From Pseudidiomarina piscicola (GTDB lineage: Bacteria > Pseudomonadota > Gammaproteobacteria > Enterobacterales > Alteromonadaceae): DNA of 64,000 bases. Location of the stretch: contig NZ_CADCXY010000001.1 in assembly GCF_902806985.1 (NCBI RefSeq), positions 558,001 to 622,000 of the forward strand, in the 5' to 3' direction. Below the pieces are notes generated by a model, which saw nothing but the letters and a program-made list of their open reading frames with translations, had not been told where the DNA came from and did not search any database. The position numbers were made by a program, and so were the translations under genes. Of the stretch, positions 29,482 to 38,352 are shown piece by piece. The number at the start of each line of letters is the position of its first letter. Within the stretch, counting starts at the first letter, position 1.

Positions 29482-30837
29482 CTAAAGTTCCTGAATGTAC
29501 GCCGCTAGTTCTTTGGTAATCACGGCTTTATTTGTATCGGGCTGGTCCTCTAAGATTGGCGTCAAAAGCTTGGCGATGGGGCGAAATTGTTCGCGTGACA
29601 AGCGGTGCTCTTTTGCAACGGTGACCGCATCGGTTGCGGCATGGCCACGGTGGCTCAGCTGCTCGAGCAAATACAATTGTCGTCCGGCCAGCGTTGCTAA
29701 CGTACTTTGGTCAACACCGAGCTGCCGATGACCTTGCCAACGTTGTTTTAGTTTATCGCCAAAATGGCGCCAGCTTTGATAAAGTCCTCCAGCCGCCGCT
29801 CCAACTGCAGTGCCCAAACCTAAGCTCATACCGCCAACTAAAAGATCAACCCCAGCGCCTGCAGCGGCCCCGGCGCCAAGCCCAAAGCCAGTGTCTTTGC
29901 TCCAGACTTTTAAGGTGTCACTGGCAAATAAGTCATCGTGCCACTGACCTGATGTCATATCCATCAGCTCAAATACGGCGTCGTCTGGTAAAAAGGCAAA
30001 CCGCGTGAGTAGGTCTTGTACAGCCCTATGCTCACGCTGGCGGACCTGGTCACGCAGGCTATCCAACTCATTGGCAAGCTCTTGCTCTGATAACTCGACC
30101 GGAACTCGCCGACGCAAATTGGCGATATCCGTAAGCATCTCGGCAATGATGAACACCGCCTGCTGTCGACGTTTTTCTCGTTGCTGCTGATGCTCTTGAA
30201 TCAACTGTTCAAGCGTGTCCTTTGCACTTGGCAGAACCACCGCCAAACTTTGTAGCAGCTGTCGCTCGCCGCCTTCGGGAGGGCTCACGGTATCGAACGC
30301 TACCACAGCATGAAGGTTTAATTTGGCCAGTGCGGCTTGCCATTCACTTTCACGGTTATTGGCTGCTTGGGTAAAATTAAGTACGGGCAATAAAGGCTTA
30401 CCGCAGCGTGCCAGCACGTGAAGTTCATCTTGATATTTTGGTAACACTGGGTCGCGACAATCAATCACATAAAATGCCGCGTCTGAATGCAGTAGCTGGC
30501 GCAGTACTTTCGCTTCTTGTGCCAAGGTTGTTTGAGCTTGCGAACTTTGCAAAAAAGCGTCGATTTGCGCCGGGCCATCATGCCTGAAGTTTGGTTCGAG
30601 TACCTCTATCTCGGCATAAAGGTCTGAGCCAGATTCTAATCCTGGCGTGTCAAAGAATTTCATGACTGGTGTCGAGTTAAGCCACACGCCCTGTTCCAAT
30701 ACATCACGTGTGGTACTGGGGCGCTGATCAACATCACCAAAGTCACGGCTTTGTAGCAGCGTTCGGAGCAACGATGTCTTGCCTGCATTGGTATGCCCGA
30801 CCACAGCAATAGCTAACATGGCATTAGAGAGTGACAT
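29482..30837 (-). CDS. GTPase with DUF3482 domain
   Basis: A 451-residue GTP-binding protein. The P-loop is GHTNAGKTS (about residues 13-21) and G3 is DTPGLE. The usual NKxD specificity motif appears as NFTQ, so guanine recognition may be altered. A charged helical middle follows, then a glycine-zipper-like hydrophobic stretch (about residues 315-350; GFGLGAGAAAGAGVDLLVGG) that could insert into membrane. ATG 30837 (MSLSNAML) is chosen because it overlaps the upstream DUF2868 gene by 14 bases, implying translational coupling. The function is unknown. Confidence 0.82.
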   Translation of the reverse strand: MSLSNAMLAIAVVGHTNAGKTSLLRTLLQSRDFGDVDQRPSTTRDVLEQGVWLNSTPVMKFFDTPGLESGSDLYAEIEVLEPNFRHDGPAQIDAFLQSSQAQTTLAQEAKVLRQLLHSDAAFYVIDCRDPVLPKYQDELHVLARCGKPLLPVLNFTQAANNRESEWQAALAKLNLHAVVAFDTVSPPEGGERQLLQSLAVVLPSAKDTLEQLIQEHQQQREKRRQQAVFIIAEMLTDIANLRRRVPVELSEQELANELDSLRDQVRQREHRAVQDLLTRFAFLPDDAVFELMDMTSGQWHDDLFASDTLKVWSKDTGFGLGAGAAAGAGVDLLVGGMSLGLGTAVGAAAGGLYQSWRHFGDKLKQRWQGHRQLGVDQSTLATLAGRQLYLLEQLSHRGHAATDAVTVAKEHRLSREQFRPIAKLLTPILEDQPDTNKAVITKELAAYIQEL

Positions 30838-32134
30838 GAGGTACTCCATGGGAATCAAGTAAACGTTGCCACTGCTGCAAATAGGTTGAACCATCGCTGC
30901 AAACAAGTTGCACAGAAAGCTCTACCGTGCCCTGAGCAATGGCGGCTAACAAGGCCATACTTGCGCGATCTGGAGTTAGGTTTGCAGCGACGCGTACGTC
31001 AACGTGCTGTCGTGGGTTGGCTTTCAGTTCGGCAACAAACTCTTGCTTACGCGCACGACTATCGAGTACCCCAACATAATCATGGGGTGGTTCGGCCTGC
31101 CACTTATCATTGGCTTCGTAGTCGAGACTTGCACTGCGAGTGCCTTTGCCTTGAGCAGCATAGCTAAAGCTCAATTGCTCGCTGGTATTGCCTTGATCAG
31201 CATCGACTACCTTGGGTTGTTGATGCTGTTTTTGTAGCAGCTGTAAAATCGCAAAGTGTCCTGCTTTACTGGTATCAAGTTGCATTTGCCGACGTCGCAG
31301 CTCTAGCCATAGCCAGCTAAAAATCATAAGTAGCGCGCGTGGCAGTACTGCATAGATCAATACACAGGTCGCCAACCAGCGACCAGCGAGGTTGGCAAAG
31401 CTAGCGTCGGTGAGGGTTTCGTTGGGCAAAGGTACTTGCGAATTCAGGAACAGGCTTGGCAAACTATTCAGTTGCTCGGCAATCGTCACTAATTGGGGTG
31501 CGCTCAAGATGGTCGTCGCCCAATGAAACTGGTAGTCGTTAAAACTCAAGTAAAATAGCAAGGTTAACCAGCTACTAAGGCTTATCAAAAACCAGAAACC
31601 GTGTGAGGTAAGCGCAATGAATGGCTTCAGCAAGCCGTGGTCATACACATTCTGTAACCAAGCCTGACGGAGGCCTTCCGCGCGTTCATCAGAGCTGAAC
31701 TTACGACGAAACCAGCCCGACACACTGAAACCCAGCGCCGCAATACCACGAGGCTTACTGGCTTTAAAGTGCGTGACTAACCACACCAGTAACATCACGG
31801 CATTAGGTAACAATAATAGAATAAGGGCAAACAACAGAGACAAGGGTTGAGGTTGCGACAATACAGCTTGGCTTGCCAAACTACCGAGCACTAGCGCCAC
31901 CAGAACGAAGCACAAGGTTATTAGGCGCAAGTGTTGGCGCCATGCGGCAAGGCTAGCAGCCACACCGCTATGCTTGGCGATAGTCGTTGCGCGAGTTAAC
32001 AGCTGTTGGCTTGGGCTTTGTTGTGGATCAAGTTGGCGCAGGTCAAACGCTTGTACTTGCTTTGGCAAGTCGGTTTGATCCTGTTGTCGCTGATATTCAG
32101 CTAACCAGAATTGTTCAAATCGAGAAAAAACCAA
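30824..32134 (-). CDS. DUF2868 membrane protein
   Basis: A 436-residue protein with four to five hydrophobic segments (about residues 68-118, 165-192 and 255-280). Large soluble parts lie at the N-terminus and C-terminus, the latter reading VGVLDSRARKQEFVAELKANP. It starts with TTG 32134 after GGAAGGGTTCC; no better ATG is nearby. It overlaps the GTPase gene by 14 bases. DUF2868 and DUF3482 proteins are commonly paired, suggesting a membrane complex whose role is not known. Confidence 0.75.
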   Translation of the reverse strand: MVFSRFEQFWLAEYQRQQDQTDLPKQVQAFDLRQLDPQQSPSQQLLTRATTIAKHSGVAASLAAWRQHLRLITLCFVLVALVLGSLASQAVLSQPQPLSLLFALILLLLPNAVMLLVWLVTHFKASKPRGIAALGFSVSGWFRRKFSSDERAEGLRQAWLQNVYDHGLLKPFIALTSHGFWFLISLSSWLTLLFYLSFNDYQFHWATTILSAPQLVTIAEQLNSLPSLFLNSQVPLPNETLTDASFANLAGRWLATCVLIYAVLPRALLMIFSWLWLELRRRQMQLDTSKAGHFAILQLLQKQHQQPKVVDADQGNTSEQLSFSYAAQGKGTRSASLDYEANDKWQAEPPHDYVGVLDSRARKQEFVAELKANPRQHVDVRVAANLTPDRASMALLAAIAQGTVELSVQLVCSDGSTYLQQWQRLLDSHGVPHVTL

Positions 32135-32212
32135 GGAACCCTTCCCTGCCCGGTAATGGAAGGTTAAAGATACTGGAGCGACGTGACCAGGTAAAGGGGC
32201 TTTTACCTTCAG

Positions 32213-32449
32213 TTACAAGCGGGTGCGCTCTTGGCAGTTGGCCGTCTGTAGTTTTGAATCAACCGCAACATAGTGTCCTTGAGGGCATTCGAGGCTTAAC
32301 TTACTAGGGTCTCGTTCACTTGCTCTGCGTTTAAGTTCACCGGCAAACTTACCTAAATCCATCTCTGGCAGCATGTGCGCGCCGAACCCACCATAGTAAT
32401 ACTGGTAAAATGCAGCAGCAAATATTGTTAAAATCAATAGTTTGCGCAT
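32213..32449 (-). CDS. small membrane-anchored protein, unknown
   Basis: A 78-residue protein starting MRKLLILTIFAAAFYQYYYGGFG, which reads as a single membrane anchor or signal segment. It is followed by a charged stretch (GKFAGELKRRASERDPSK) and a C-terminal part with two cysteines (LECPQGHYVAVDSK, TANCQERTRL). It stands alone between the YbjQ and DUF2868 genes. I do not recognise a family. Confidence 0.55.
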   Translation of the reverse strand: MRKLLILTIFAAAFYQYYYGGFGAHMLPEMDLGKFAGELKRRASERDPSKLSLECPQGHYVAVDSKLQTANCQERTRL

Positions 32450-32570
32450 TTTCTGTAGGCTCCACTCAAAAACTAAGGTATGCGCATTGTTGCCGCATAC
32501 CTCTTTACTCTACTGGCTGCACCATAAAAAAACATTATTTTATCGGTAAATTTTTGGTAAAGATCAATCT

Positions 32571-32903
32571 CTACCCATCGTCGGCAACTTTAACAGCCGT
32601 ACCATAAACCAACAGCTCGGCCGCCCCTTGAGCCAACATCGACGTCGAAAATCGAGTTGCCACGATAGCATCGGCGCCTAAGGCCCTTGCTTCGTCAACC
32701 ATGCGGTCGAGTACCTGCTCCCGACTTTCGGCCATTAGCTTAGTGTAATCATTAATTTCCCCACCAATAATATTTCGTAGACCCGCCAAAAAATCTCGGC
32801 CAATATGCCGCGCACGAATGGTATTTCCACGCACTAGGCCGCAGGTTTCGGTGATCGTTTTACCCGGTAAGGTTTCGGTGGTCACAATTGGAATATGTTT
32901 CAT
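32571..32903 (-). CDS. YbjQ family protein (UPF0145)
   Basis: A 110-residue protein resembling E. coli YbjQ, annotated as a putative heavy-metal-binding domain that forms pentamers; the function is unproven. Family features are ETCGLVRGNTIRARHIGRDF, NIIGGEINDYTKLM and EARALGADAIVATRF. Its ATG overlaps the stop of the anti-sigma gene by 4 bases (ATGA), so it belongs to the sigma-factor operon. That context is its most informative property. Confidence 0.85.
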   Translation of the reverse strand: MKHIPIVTTETLPGKTITETCGLVRGNTIRARHIGRDFLAGLRNIIGGEINDYTKLMAESREQVLDRMVDEARALGADAIVATRFSTSMLAQGAAELLVYGTAVKVADDG

Positions 32904-33340
32904 AGCTGTACCTTCTTATAGTTATCTGTTTTTGCGGCGATAAAGCGTTGTCGTGCAACATAAATAAAGAGTATGAGTAACCCCATACCAATACTCCCTA
33001 TTGATAGCTTAACCCAGCTTGGCAACTGCTCATCCGCTAAGATTTGATAGCTTACATACCCTACCAGTGGCAACACACCCAGCAGCATAAGAAGCCAGCC
33101 GATAACGTGCCACATTCCCTCTTTCGTCGACTCAGCCGCACTTGGTGGCATCGTGGACGCTGGGCGCCCTTGTCGCAGTTGCTTCTGCATCTGCTCAAGT
33201 TCTTGATACGTCTTTTTGCATCGGTCACAGCTTTTTAGATGATGTTGTAAATGTTGGCTTTGTTGCTGAGTCAGCTCATCATCTAGCGCGCCACTAATAA
33301 GTGGTTGCAAACGTTTGCAGTCTGTTTCATTTTGGCTCAT
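32900..33340 (-). CDS. anti-sigma factor with zinc-finger domain
   Basis: A 146-residue putative membrane-bound anti-sigma factor. The N-terminal ZAS-type zinc finger is His34-x3-Cys38-x2-Cys41 (HHLKSCDRCKKTY). Two hydrophobic segments follow (about residues 82-100 and 110-132). I chose ATG 33340 (MSQNETDCKRL), which overlaps the sigma gene by 14 bases. It probably holds the ECF factor at the membrane until a signal releases it. Confidence 0.82.
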   Translation of the reverse strand: MSQNETDCKRLQPLISGALDDELTQQQSQHLQHHLKSCDRCKKTYQELEQMQKQLRQGRPASTMPPSAAESTKEGMWHVIGWLLMLLGVLPLVGYVSYQILADEQLPSWVKLSIGSIGMGLLILFIYVARQRFIAAKTDNYKKVQL

Positions 33341-33845
33341 TAGATTTCTCCTGCTGCCAACGATTAAACGCATTCCTAAGTGCCACTCGGGCTTTATGTA
33401 GACGAGACATCACTGTTCCTTCAGGGATCTCAACAATAGCCGCAATTTCTTTATAACTGCACTCATTGAGCTCTCGCAAAATAATTAAGTCACGCAATTC
33501 GAAAGGTAGCGCAGCTAAAGCGCTATATGCGCCGCTAACGGTTTGCGCAGAGACTGTCGTCGGCGTTTCAGCCCCAGCTAAACTCTCAAGTGCTTGTGCA
33601 TCAATAAACTTGCGCTGACTTCGGAGTTGATCGATGCAACGGTTACGTACAACTTTGAGGTACCATGTTCGTACTCGTTCAGGCGCCGGGAAGTCGCTAA
33701 CCTTTAGAGCTTTTTCAGTGGCGTCTTGTACAACATCCGCGGCATTCTGTGGGCACATCAAAAGCTGTTGAGCAAGCATCAGTGCACTTGCGTAATGCGC
33801 ATTAATTAAGCCCATTCGGCTGGTAACAACCGCGTCTGCGTGCAT
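33327..33845 (-). CDS. ECF-type RNA polymerase sigma factor
   Basis: A 172-residue sigma-70 family factor of the extracytoplasmic-function group. Region 2 is seen in CPQNAADVVQDATEKAL and VRTWYLKVVRNRCIDQLRSQRK; region 4 in ALPFELRDLIILRELNECSYKEIA followed by EIPEGTVMSRLHKARVAL. GGGGAGAGAGATAG precedes the ATG. It is first gene of a tightly overlapping operon with the anti-sigma and YbjQ genes. ECF factors often activate their own operon, but I see no clear ECF promoter. Confidence 0.92.
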   Translation of the reverse strand: MHADAVVTSRMGLINAHYASALMLAQQLLMCPQNAADVVQDATEKALKVSDFPAPERVRTWYLKVVRNRCIDQLRSQRKFIDAQALESLAGAETPTTVSAQTVSGAYSALAALPFELRDLIILRELNECSYKEIAAIVEIPEGTVMSRLHKARVALRNAFNRWQQEKSNEPK

Positions 33846-33951
33846 CTATCTCTCTCCCCTGCTAAACGCCTCTACTTATATAAGACGAACCATGTCGGCC
33901 TTCTATTCTGTTTTTTTACACAATGCTTTTCTGGTTTGACTCGCGAGCTAC

Positions 33952-35778
33952 TTATTCAGCTATAAAACCGCCTGATTGTCGTGCCCACAAACTAGCGTAA
34001 AGACCTTTATTTTTTAGCAATTCTTCATGAGTTCCTTGTTCGACAATGCGACCTTTATCCATCACCACCAGTCGATCCATTGCGGCAATGGTCGACAGAC
34101 GATGTGCAATCGCGATAACGGTTTTGCCTTGCATGAGTCGGTAAAGGTTATCTTGAATTGCTGCCTCAACTTCCGAGTCAAGCGCCGAGGTTGCCTCATC
34201 AAGAATCAACAACGGCGCGTCTTTGAGCATTACCCGTGCAATAGCAATGCGCTGCCGCTGGCCGCCTGAGAGCTTCACGCCGCGTTCGCCAACGTGGGCA
34301 TCATAGCCGGTCCGACCGGCTGCGTCCTCGAGATCGGCAATAAATTCTGTTGCCGAAGCCTGTGCCGCTGCTTGTTCAATCATGGCATCACTTGCATCCG
34401 GCCGACCATAGGAAATATTCCCACGCACCGAGCGATGCAACAACGAAGTGTCTTGGGTCACCATGGCGATTTGTGCGCGTAAGCTATCTTGCGTTACCTG
34501 CTTAATGTCTTGCCCATCAATTTTGATACAACCGGAATTAAGCTCATAGAAGCGCAGTAACAAGTTAACTAAGGTTGATTTACCCGCCCCTGAACGCCCA
34601 ACTAAACCGATTTTTTCGCCGGCTTTGATGGTTAAATTAAAATCAGTCAATACTGGCTTATCATCTGAGTAGTGGAAGTTCGCATGGTCAAATTCTACGC
34701 TGCCTTCGTTCACCGCTAACGGCCTGGCGTGCACTGCATCCTGAATGACTTGCGGAACCGAGATGGTCTTAATACCATCTTTCACCGTGCCAATGTTCTC
34801 AAACAGTGCCGACACCTCCCACATGATCCACTGACTCATTCCCCAAAGGCGCAATACTAGACTTAAAGCCACGGCAATGGCGCCGACGCTGATCAATGTC
34901 CCAAGCCATAACCAAATCGCAATGGCGGCAACGCTAAACAGTAGCAATGAATTCAGCAAATAAAGACAGGTATAGAGCTTGGTTACTAAGCGCATTTGCT
35001 GGTGAACAGCGTCAAGAAAGGTCGTCATACCCTCTTTGGCAAACGCACTTTCACGTTGTGAATGTGAAAACAACTTCACTGTTTGAATATTCGTGTAGCT
35101 ATCAACGATACGGCCGGTCATCACCGAGCGAGCATCCGCTTGGCGGGTGGCGACCTTACCTAGCTTGGGCACAAAGTATCGTAGTAGCAAAATGTAGCAG
35201 CCTAACCAAGCTAATAACGGCAAAGCTAAGCGCCAATCAGCACTAGCAACAATAACCAGAGTACCAATAAAATAAATACCTACGTAGTTCAGTACATCAA
35301 AAAGTTTGATCACTGCTTCACGCACGGCAAGGGCTGTCTGCATCACCTTAGTCGCAATACGTCCGGCAAACTCGTCTTGATAGAACACCATCGACTGCTG
35401 CAACAAATAGTTATGTACCAGCCAACGTATGCGCATCGGATAGTTACCTAATAACGACTGAAAGGTAACCAACGAATGAACCACCACCAAAGCTGGAAGT
35501 AGTATCAGCACCACTGCGGCCATCCCAATGAGGTAACCAAGCTGATCATCGAGCAAGGTTTCACGGTTTTGTTCGCTAAGCCAATCAACGATGTTGCCGA
35601 TAAAACTAAACAACCATACTTCGGTGATCGCAATAGCCATCATTAATAGGCCGGCCATAAAAATATAGCCCCACGCGCCTTGACTGTAGTGGCGACAGAA
35701 GGCAATTAAGCCGGTCGGCGGTTGCTTATCGCTCGGCGGCGGGAATGGATGGAGTCGACGTTCAAACCAACGAAACAT
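33952..35778 (-). CDS. ABC exporter, fused permease and ATPase (MsbA/MdlB-like)
   Basis: A 608-residue half-transporter that would work as a dimer. Six membrane segments (about residues 35-310) precede the nucleotide-binding domain, with Walker A GRSGAGKSTL, Q-loop MVTQDTSLLHRSVRGNI, signature LSGGQRQRIAIARV, Walker B LLILDEATSALDS and switch His in IAHRLST. Families with this pattern export lipids, peptides or drugs; the substrate is not readable. It lies downstream of the YqaA-type gene on the same strand with a 15-base gap. Confidence 0.9.
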   Translation of the reverse strand: MFRWFERRLHPFPPPSDKQPPTGLIAFCRHYSQGAWGYIFMAGLLMMAIAITEVWLFSFIGNIVDWLSEQNRETLLDDQLGYLIGMAAVVLILLPALVVVHSLVTFQSLLGNYPMRIRWLVHNYLLQQSMVFYQDEFAGRIATKVMQTALAVREAVIKLFDVLNYVGIYFIGTLVIVASADWRLALPLLAWLGCYILLLRYFVPKLGKVATRQADARSVMTGRIVDSYTNIQTVKLFSHSQRESAFAKEGMTTFLDAVHQQMRLVTKLYTCLYLLNSLLLFSVAAIAIWLWLGTLISVGAIAVALSLVLRLWGMSQWIMWEVSALFENIGTVKDGIKTISVPQVIQDAVHARPLAVNEGSVEFDHANFHYSDDKPVLTDFNLTIKAGEKIGLVGRSGAGKSTLVNLLLRFYELNSGCIKIDGQDIKQVTQDSLRAQIAMVTQDTSLLHRSVRGNISYGRPDASDAMIEQAAAQASATEFIADLEDAAGRTGYDAHVGERGVKLSGGQRQRIAIARVMLKDAPLLILDEATSALDSEVEAAIQDNLYRLMQGKTVIAIAHRLSTIAAMDRLVVMDKGRIVEQGTHEELLKNKGLYASLWARQSGGFIAE

Positions 35779-35793
35779 AAAGGTTCCTGATAA

Positions 35794-36378
35794 CTAGAGA
35801 GAAATAATCACAAGGTAGATCGCAATGCCCGCAATAAGAACGCCCCAACCGAGGCTTTTCGAATGTTGCTGCCACCAGTTTAGAACACGTTCACCTAACC
35901 AGTACACCAAAAGTGCAAGACCATAATAACGCAGCCCTCGCGCAAGTAATGACGCCAGTAGAAATAGTACGTAAGGATAGCCGGTACTGCCGGCGGTAAG
36001 CATGCCTACTTGAAACGGAATAGGCGTAATACCAACCAGCATTAAGGTGGCAAATGCTTGTTCATTGAAGGTTTCTTGAAAACTGGCAAACTCGGCGCTA
36101 AAACCTGTCCATTGTAATAGCCATTGGCCTGCGGTTTCAAAAAAGTAGACGCCAACAAAGTAGCCCAGCGTTGCCCCTACTAGGCAGCCGGCGAGTGTTG
36201 CCGTCGCGATCGCAAACCAACGTTCACGTCTATGTAATAGAAGTGGAATGAGTACAAGCTCAAGGGGCACAGGTAGCAGAATGGATTCTAAAAAGGACAG
36301 TACAAACACCATCCAAAGTAGCGATTTCGAGTCGAGAAGACGTGCCAACCAGCGGTCGGCACGTGAATCTTTAGGCAT
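35794..36378 (-). CDS. YqaA-type membrane protein (DedA/VTT superfamily)
   Basis: A 194-residue integral membrane protein with five to six hydrophobic segments. The segment LSFLESILLPVPLELVLIPL followed by ATLAGCLVGATLGYFVGVYFFETAG, and the later GITPIPFQVGMLTAGSTGYPYVLFLLASLLARGLRYY, match the DedA/VTT pattern of paired re-entrant helices with a conserved Pro and Arg. Members act in lipid-carrier or membrane homeostasis; the exact role of YqaA is unknown. It starts 5 bases after the M28 peptidase ends. Confidence 0.82.
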   Translation of the reverse strand: MPKDSRADRWLARLLDSKSLLWMVFVLSFLESILLPVPLELVLIPLLLHRRERWFAIATATLAGCLVGATLGYFVGVYFFETAGQWLLQWTGFSAEFASFQETFNEQAFATLMLVGITPIPFQVGMLTAGSTGYPYVLFLLASLLARGLRYYGLALLVYWLGERVLNWWQQHSKSLGWGVLIAGIAIYLVIISL

Positions 36379-36383
36379 TAAGC

Positions 36384-37754
36384 TTACTCACCGAAAGCGC
36401 CTGCGGGCCCTGGAAATACCACCGGGCTCTCAAAGCCATCTTTACTTACCGCGGCGACCCCAAAAAAGTAATTATCGATGACAATATTCTCCAAAGTGTA
36501 CTCATCGACCAAACCGACATCGCGATTAAATTGCCAGTTCGGTGCATCGGTATGCCGCCAGTACACACGATAGCCTGCAATATGCTCGGCTTCATTCTCT
36601 GCGGCCGGCTGCCACGCTAACGTAGTGCTTGGGCTTACCGCACCAGAAATACTAACGTTCGCTGGTGGGCTCGGTGCCCACGCCATACCCGCGAGAGATA
36701 CAGCGTTTAACGCAGTGAGCTTGGCCGCATAATCAAAATCGACACCCTCAAGCGTATCGCCATAGGTGATGCCGTCTTCGACTCTAAGGTCCTGATGCTG
36801 TCGGTTATAGTTCTCATTGGTTTCCATGATTCGTACGCCCGGATACCCAAGGTCGTTAAACGGTCGATGGTGGCCACCACGGCCGAAGCGATCTAAACGA
36901 TAGATAACCCGCGTGTTTAAGTTATCAATATACCGGTCTGCCATCCAGTCGATATAGCGGGCTAAATTACGACTTGGCGAATCAACCTCACCACCAGTGA
37001 AACGCCGGCGGCGCGCCTCACTCTCCGTTTCGTCCATGCGAGTGCCTTCGGCAAATATCCGCGCCGTCGAATTATTGATAACGCCGTTAACGCCTTCGAT
37101 ATTGCCGATCATGTCGTTATTAAGTACTGCTTTGATACGCCAGCCATCTTTCTGCGCTTGCTCGGCCATGATCTTGCCGCCGAAAAGGCCTTGCTCTTCA
37201 CCCGCCAGCGCCGCATAAACAATGGTGCCGGCAAATTCATATTGGCTCAACACTCGCGCAGCTTCCAGCGTTCCAGCAACACCCGAGGCATTATCATTGG
37301 CACCTGGCGCGTCTGAAGTAGCATCCATAACGTCGGACACGCGTGAGTCAATATCGCCTGACATGATCACGTAACGATCCGGATCAACGCTGCCACGTTG
37401 CACGGCTATAACACTCACTACCTCTGTAGCTTCGGGAATTCGCGATTCACCGCTAATCACCTGCGATTGAAAGTAAACTTCTAAACAGCCCCCACAGGCG
37501 GCTGATATGTCTTCAAACTCGGCTTTGATCCAGCGCCGTGCAGCGCCGATACCACGTGTATCTGACTCGGTTTCCGACAGAGTATGACGTGTACCAAAAC
37601 CTACTAATGCGGTAATGTCATGTTCGATGCGCTCAGCCGAAACAGCTGCTGCAATCGCATGGAGCTTGTCTTGATCTTTATAGGTAATGGTGTCTGCTTG
37701 CGCGGCGCCCGATAGTGCGAGCCCAAACAGTGTTGAAGCAACAACAGCTTTCAT
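36384..37754 (-). CDS. exported M28 family peptidase with C-terminal Fn3-like domain
   Basis: A 456-residue secreted or periplasmic zinc aminopeptidase-like protein with a signal peptide ending near AQA (residue 20). Visible M28 elements are the bridging Asp in GANDNASGVA, the catalytic and ligand Glu pair in AGEEQGLFGG, Asp in LNNDMIGN and His in GGHHRPF. The first ligand motif HxD reads GDIDS, so the usual His is Asp134. A fibronectin-III-like domain (about residues 365-445; SPPANVSISGAVSPSTTLAWQPA) ends the protein. Activity needs testing because of the ligand change. Confidence 0.87.
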   Translation of the reverse strand: MKAVVASTLFGLALSGAAQADTITYKDQDKLHAIAAAVSAERIEHDITALVGFGTRHTLSETESDTRGIGAARRWIKAEFEDISAACGGCLEVYFQSQVISGESRIPEATEVVSVIAVQRGSVDPDRYVIMSGDIDSRVSDVMDATSDAPGANDNASGVAGTLEAARVLSQYEFAGTIVYAALAGEEQGLFGGKIMAEQAQKDGWRIKAVLNNDMIGNIEGVNGVINNSTARIFAEGTRMDETESEARRRRFTGGEVDSPSRNLARYIDWMADRYIDNLNTRVIYRLDRFGRGGHHRPFNDLGYPGVRIMETNENYNRQHQDLRVEDGITYGDTLEGVDFDYAAKLTALNAVSLAGMAWAPSPPANVSISGAVSPSTTLAWQPAAENEAEHIAGYRVYWRHTDAPNWQFNRDVGLVDEYTLENIVIDNYFFGVAAVSKDGFESPVVFPGPAGAFGE

Positions 37755-37765
37755 AACGTACCCTC

Positions 37766-38206
37766 TTATTCACAGTCTTCTGGAGTAAAGCGTAACCTGA
37801 ACAAACTTAATTCGTTTTGATCAAGGTAGCGAAATTCAACGAAATCAGCTTCATTTCGATAATAGGACAAGGCTTCACCCTGACAGTATTCACGCAACAT
37901 CGACGGCCTAACTTGGCGCTCGATATCAGCTTCGTCATGAACAAAGCGGTCAATACGAATCAAGGTGTAGTAGAAACGCATACCATAGTCCGCGACTTCA
38001 GCGCGATCAAAACGCGTTTGTTCATCGAGTAGACGCGGTAAGTCGCGATTGAGCTTGCCCGACAGCTCAAGAAGTTCTTGGTACAAGGCATTTCGCTGCC
38101 GCGAACTATCGCCTTGTGTATTGCTATGCCAAAGCCAGCTAGCAAGGCTTCCAATCACCAATACCGTGAGCGCGGCAACCAGACTTTTCTTAAACGCTGG
38201 CGTCAT
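37766..38206 (-). CDS. unknown protein with N-terminal membrane anchor
   Basis: A 146-residue protein with one hydrophobic segment (about residues 8-27; LVAALTVLVIGSLASWLW) and a periplasmic helical, charged body. Two Cys lie in the C-terminal half (REYCQGEA, TPEDCE) and could form a disulfide. AAGGATTATAG precedes the ATG. It is 11 bases ahead of the M28 peptidase on the same strand and divergent from acrAB. No family is recognised. Confidence 0.65.
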   Translation of the reverse strand: MTPAFKKSLVAALTVLVIGSLASWLWHSNTQGDSSRQRNALYQELLELSGKLNRDLPRLLDEQTRFDRAEVADYGMRFYYTLIRIDRFVHDEADIERQVRPSMLREYCQGEALSYYRNEADFVEFRYLDQNELSLFRLRFTPEDCE

Positions 38207-38259
38207 AAACTATAATCCTTCTTTAAGCGTAGAGAGAGTAGTGAATTTACGATTTACAC

Positions 38260-38288
38260 TTACAAACATTCATGTATGTATGTATAAT
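38260..38288 (+). promoter_or_regulatory. acrAB promoter with AcrR-type operator
   Basis: -35 TTACAA (38260-38265) and a perfect -10 TATAAT (38283-38288) are 17 bases apart. The 24-base interval 38261-38284 consists of half-sites TACAAACATT and TATGTATGTA around CATG. It differs at only four positions from the E. coli AcrR operator as I remember it. The operator covers the promoter, which would suit repression. Confidence 0.7.
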
Positions 38289-38352
38289 TGCGAGCATCTA
38301 TACAAGTTCATCAAATTTTACGCAATCGAATAAAAAACGAGGTAGTCAATAC

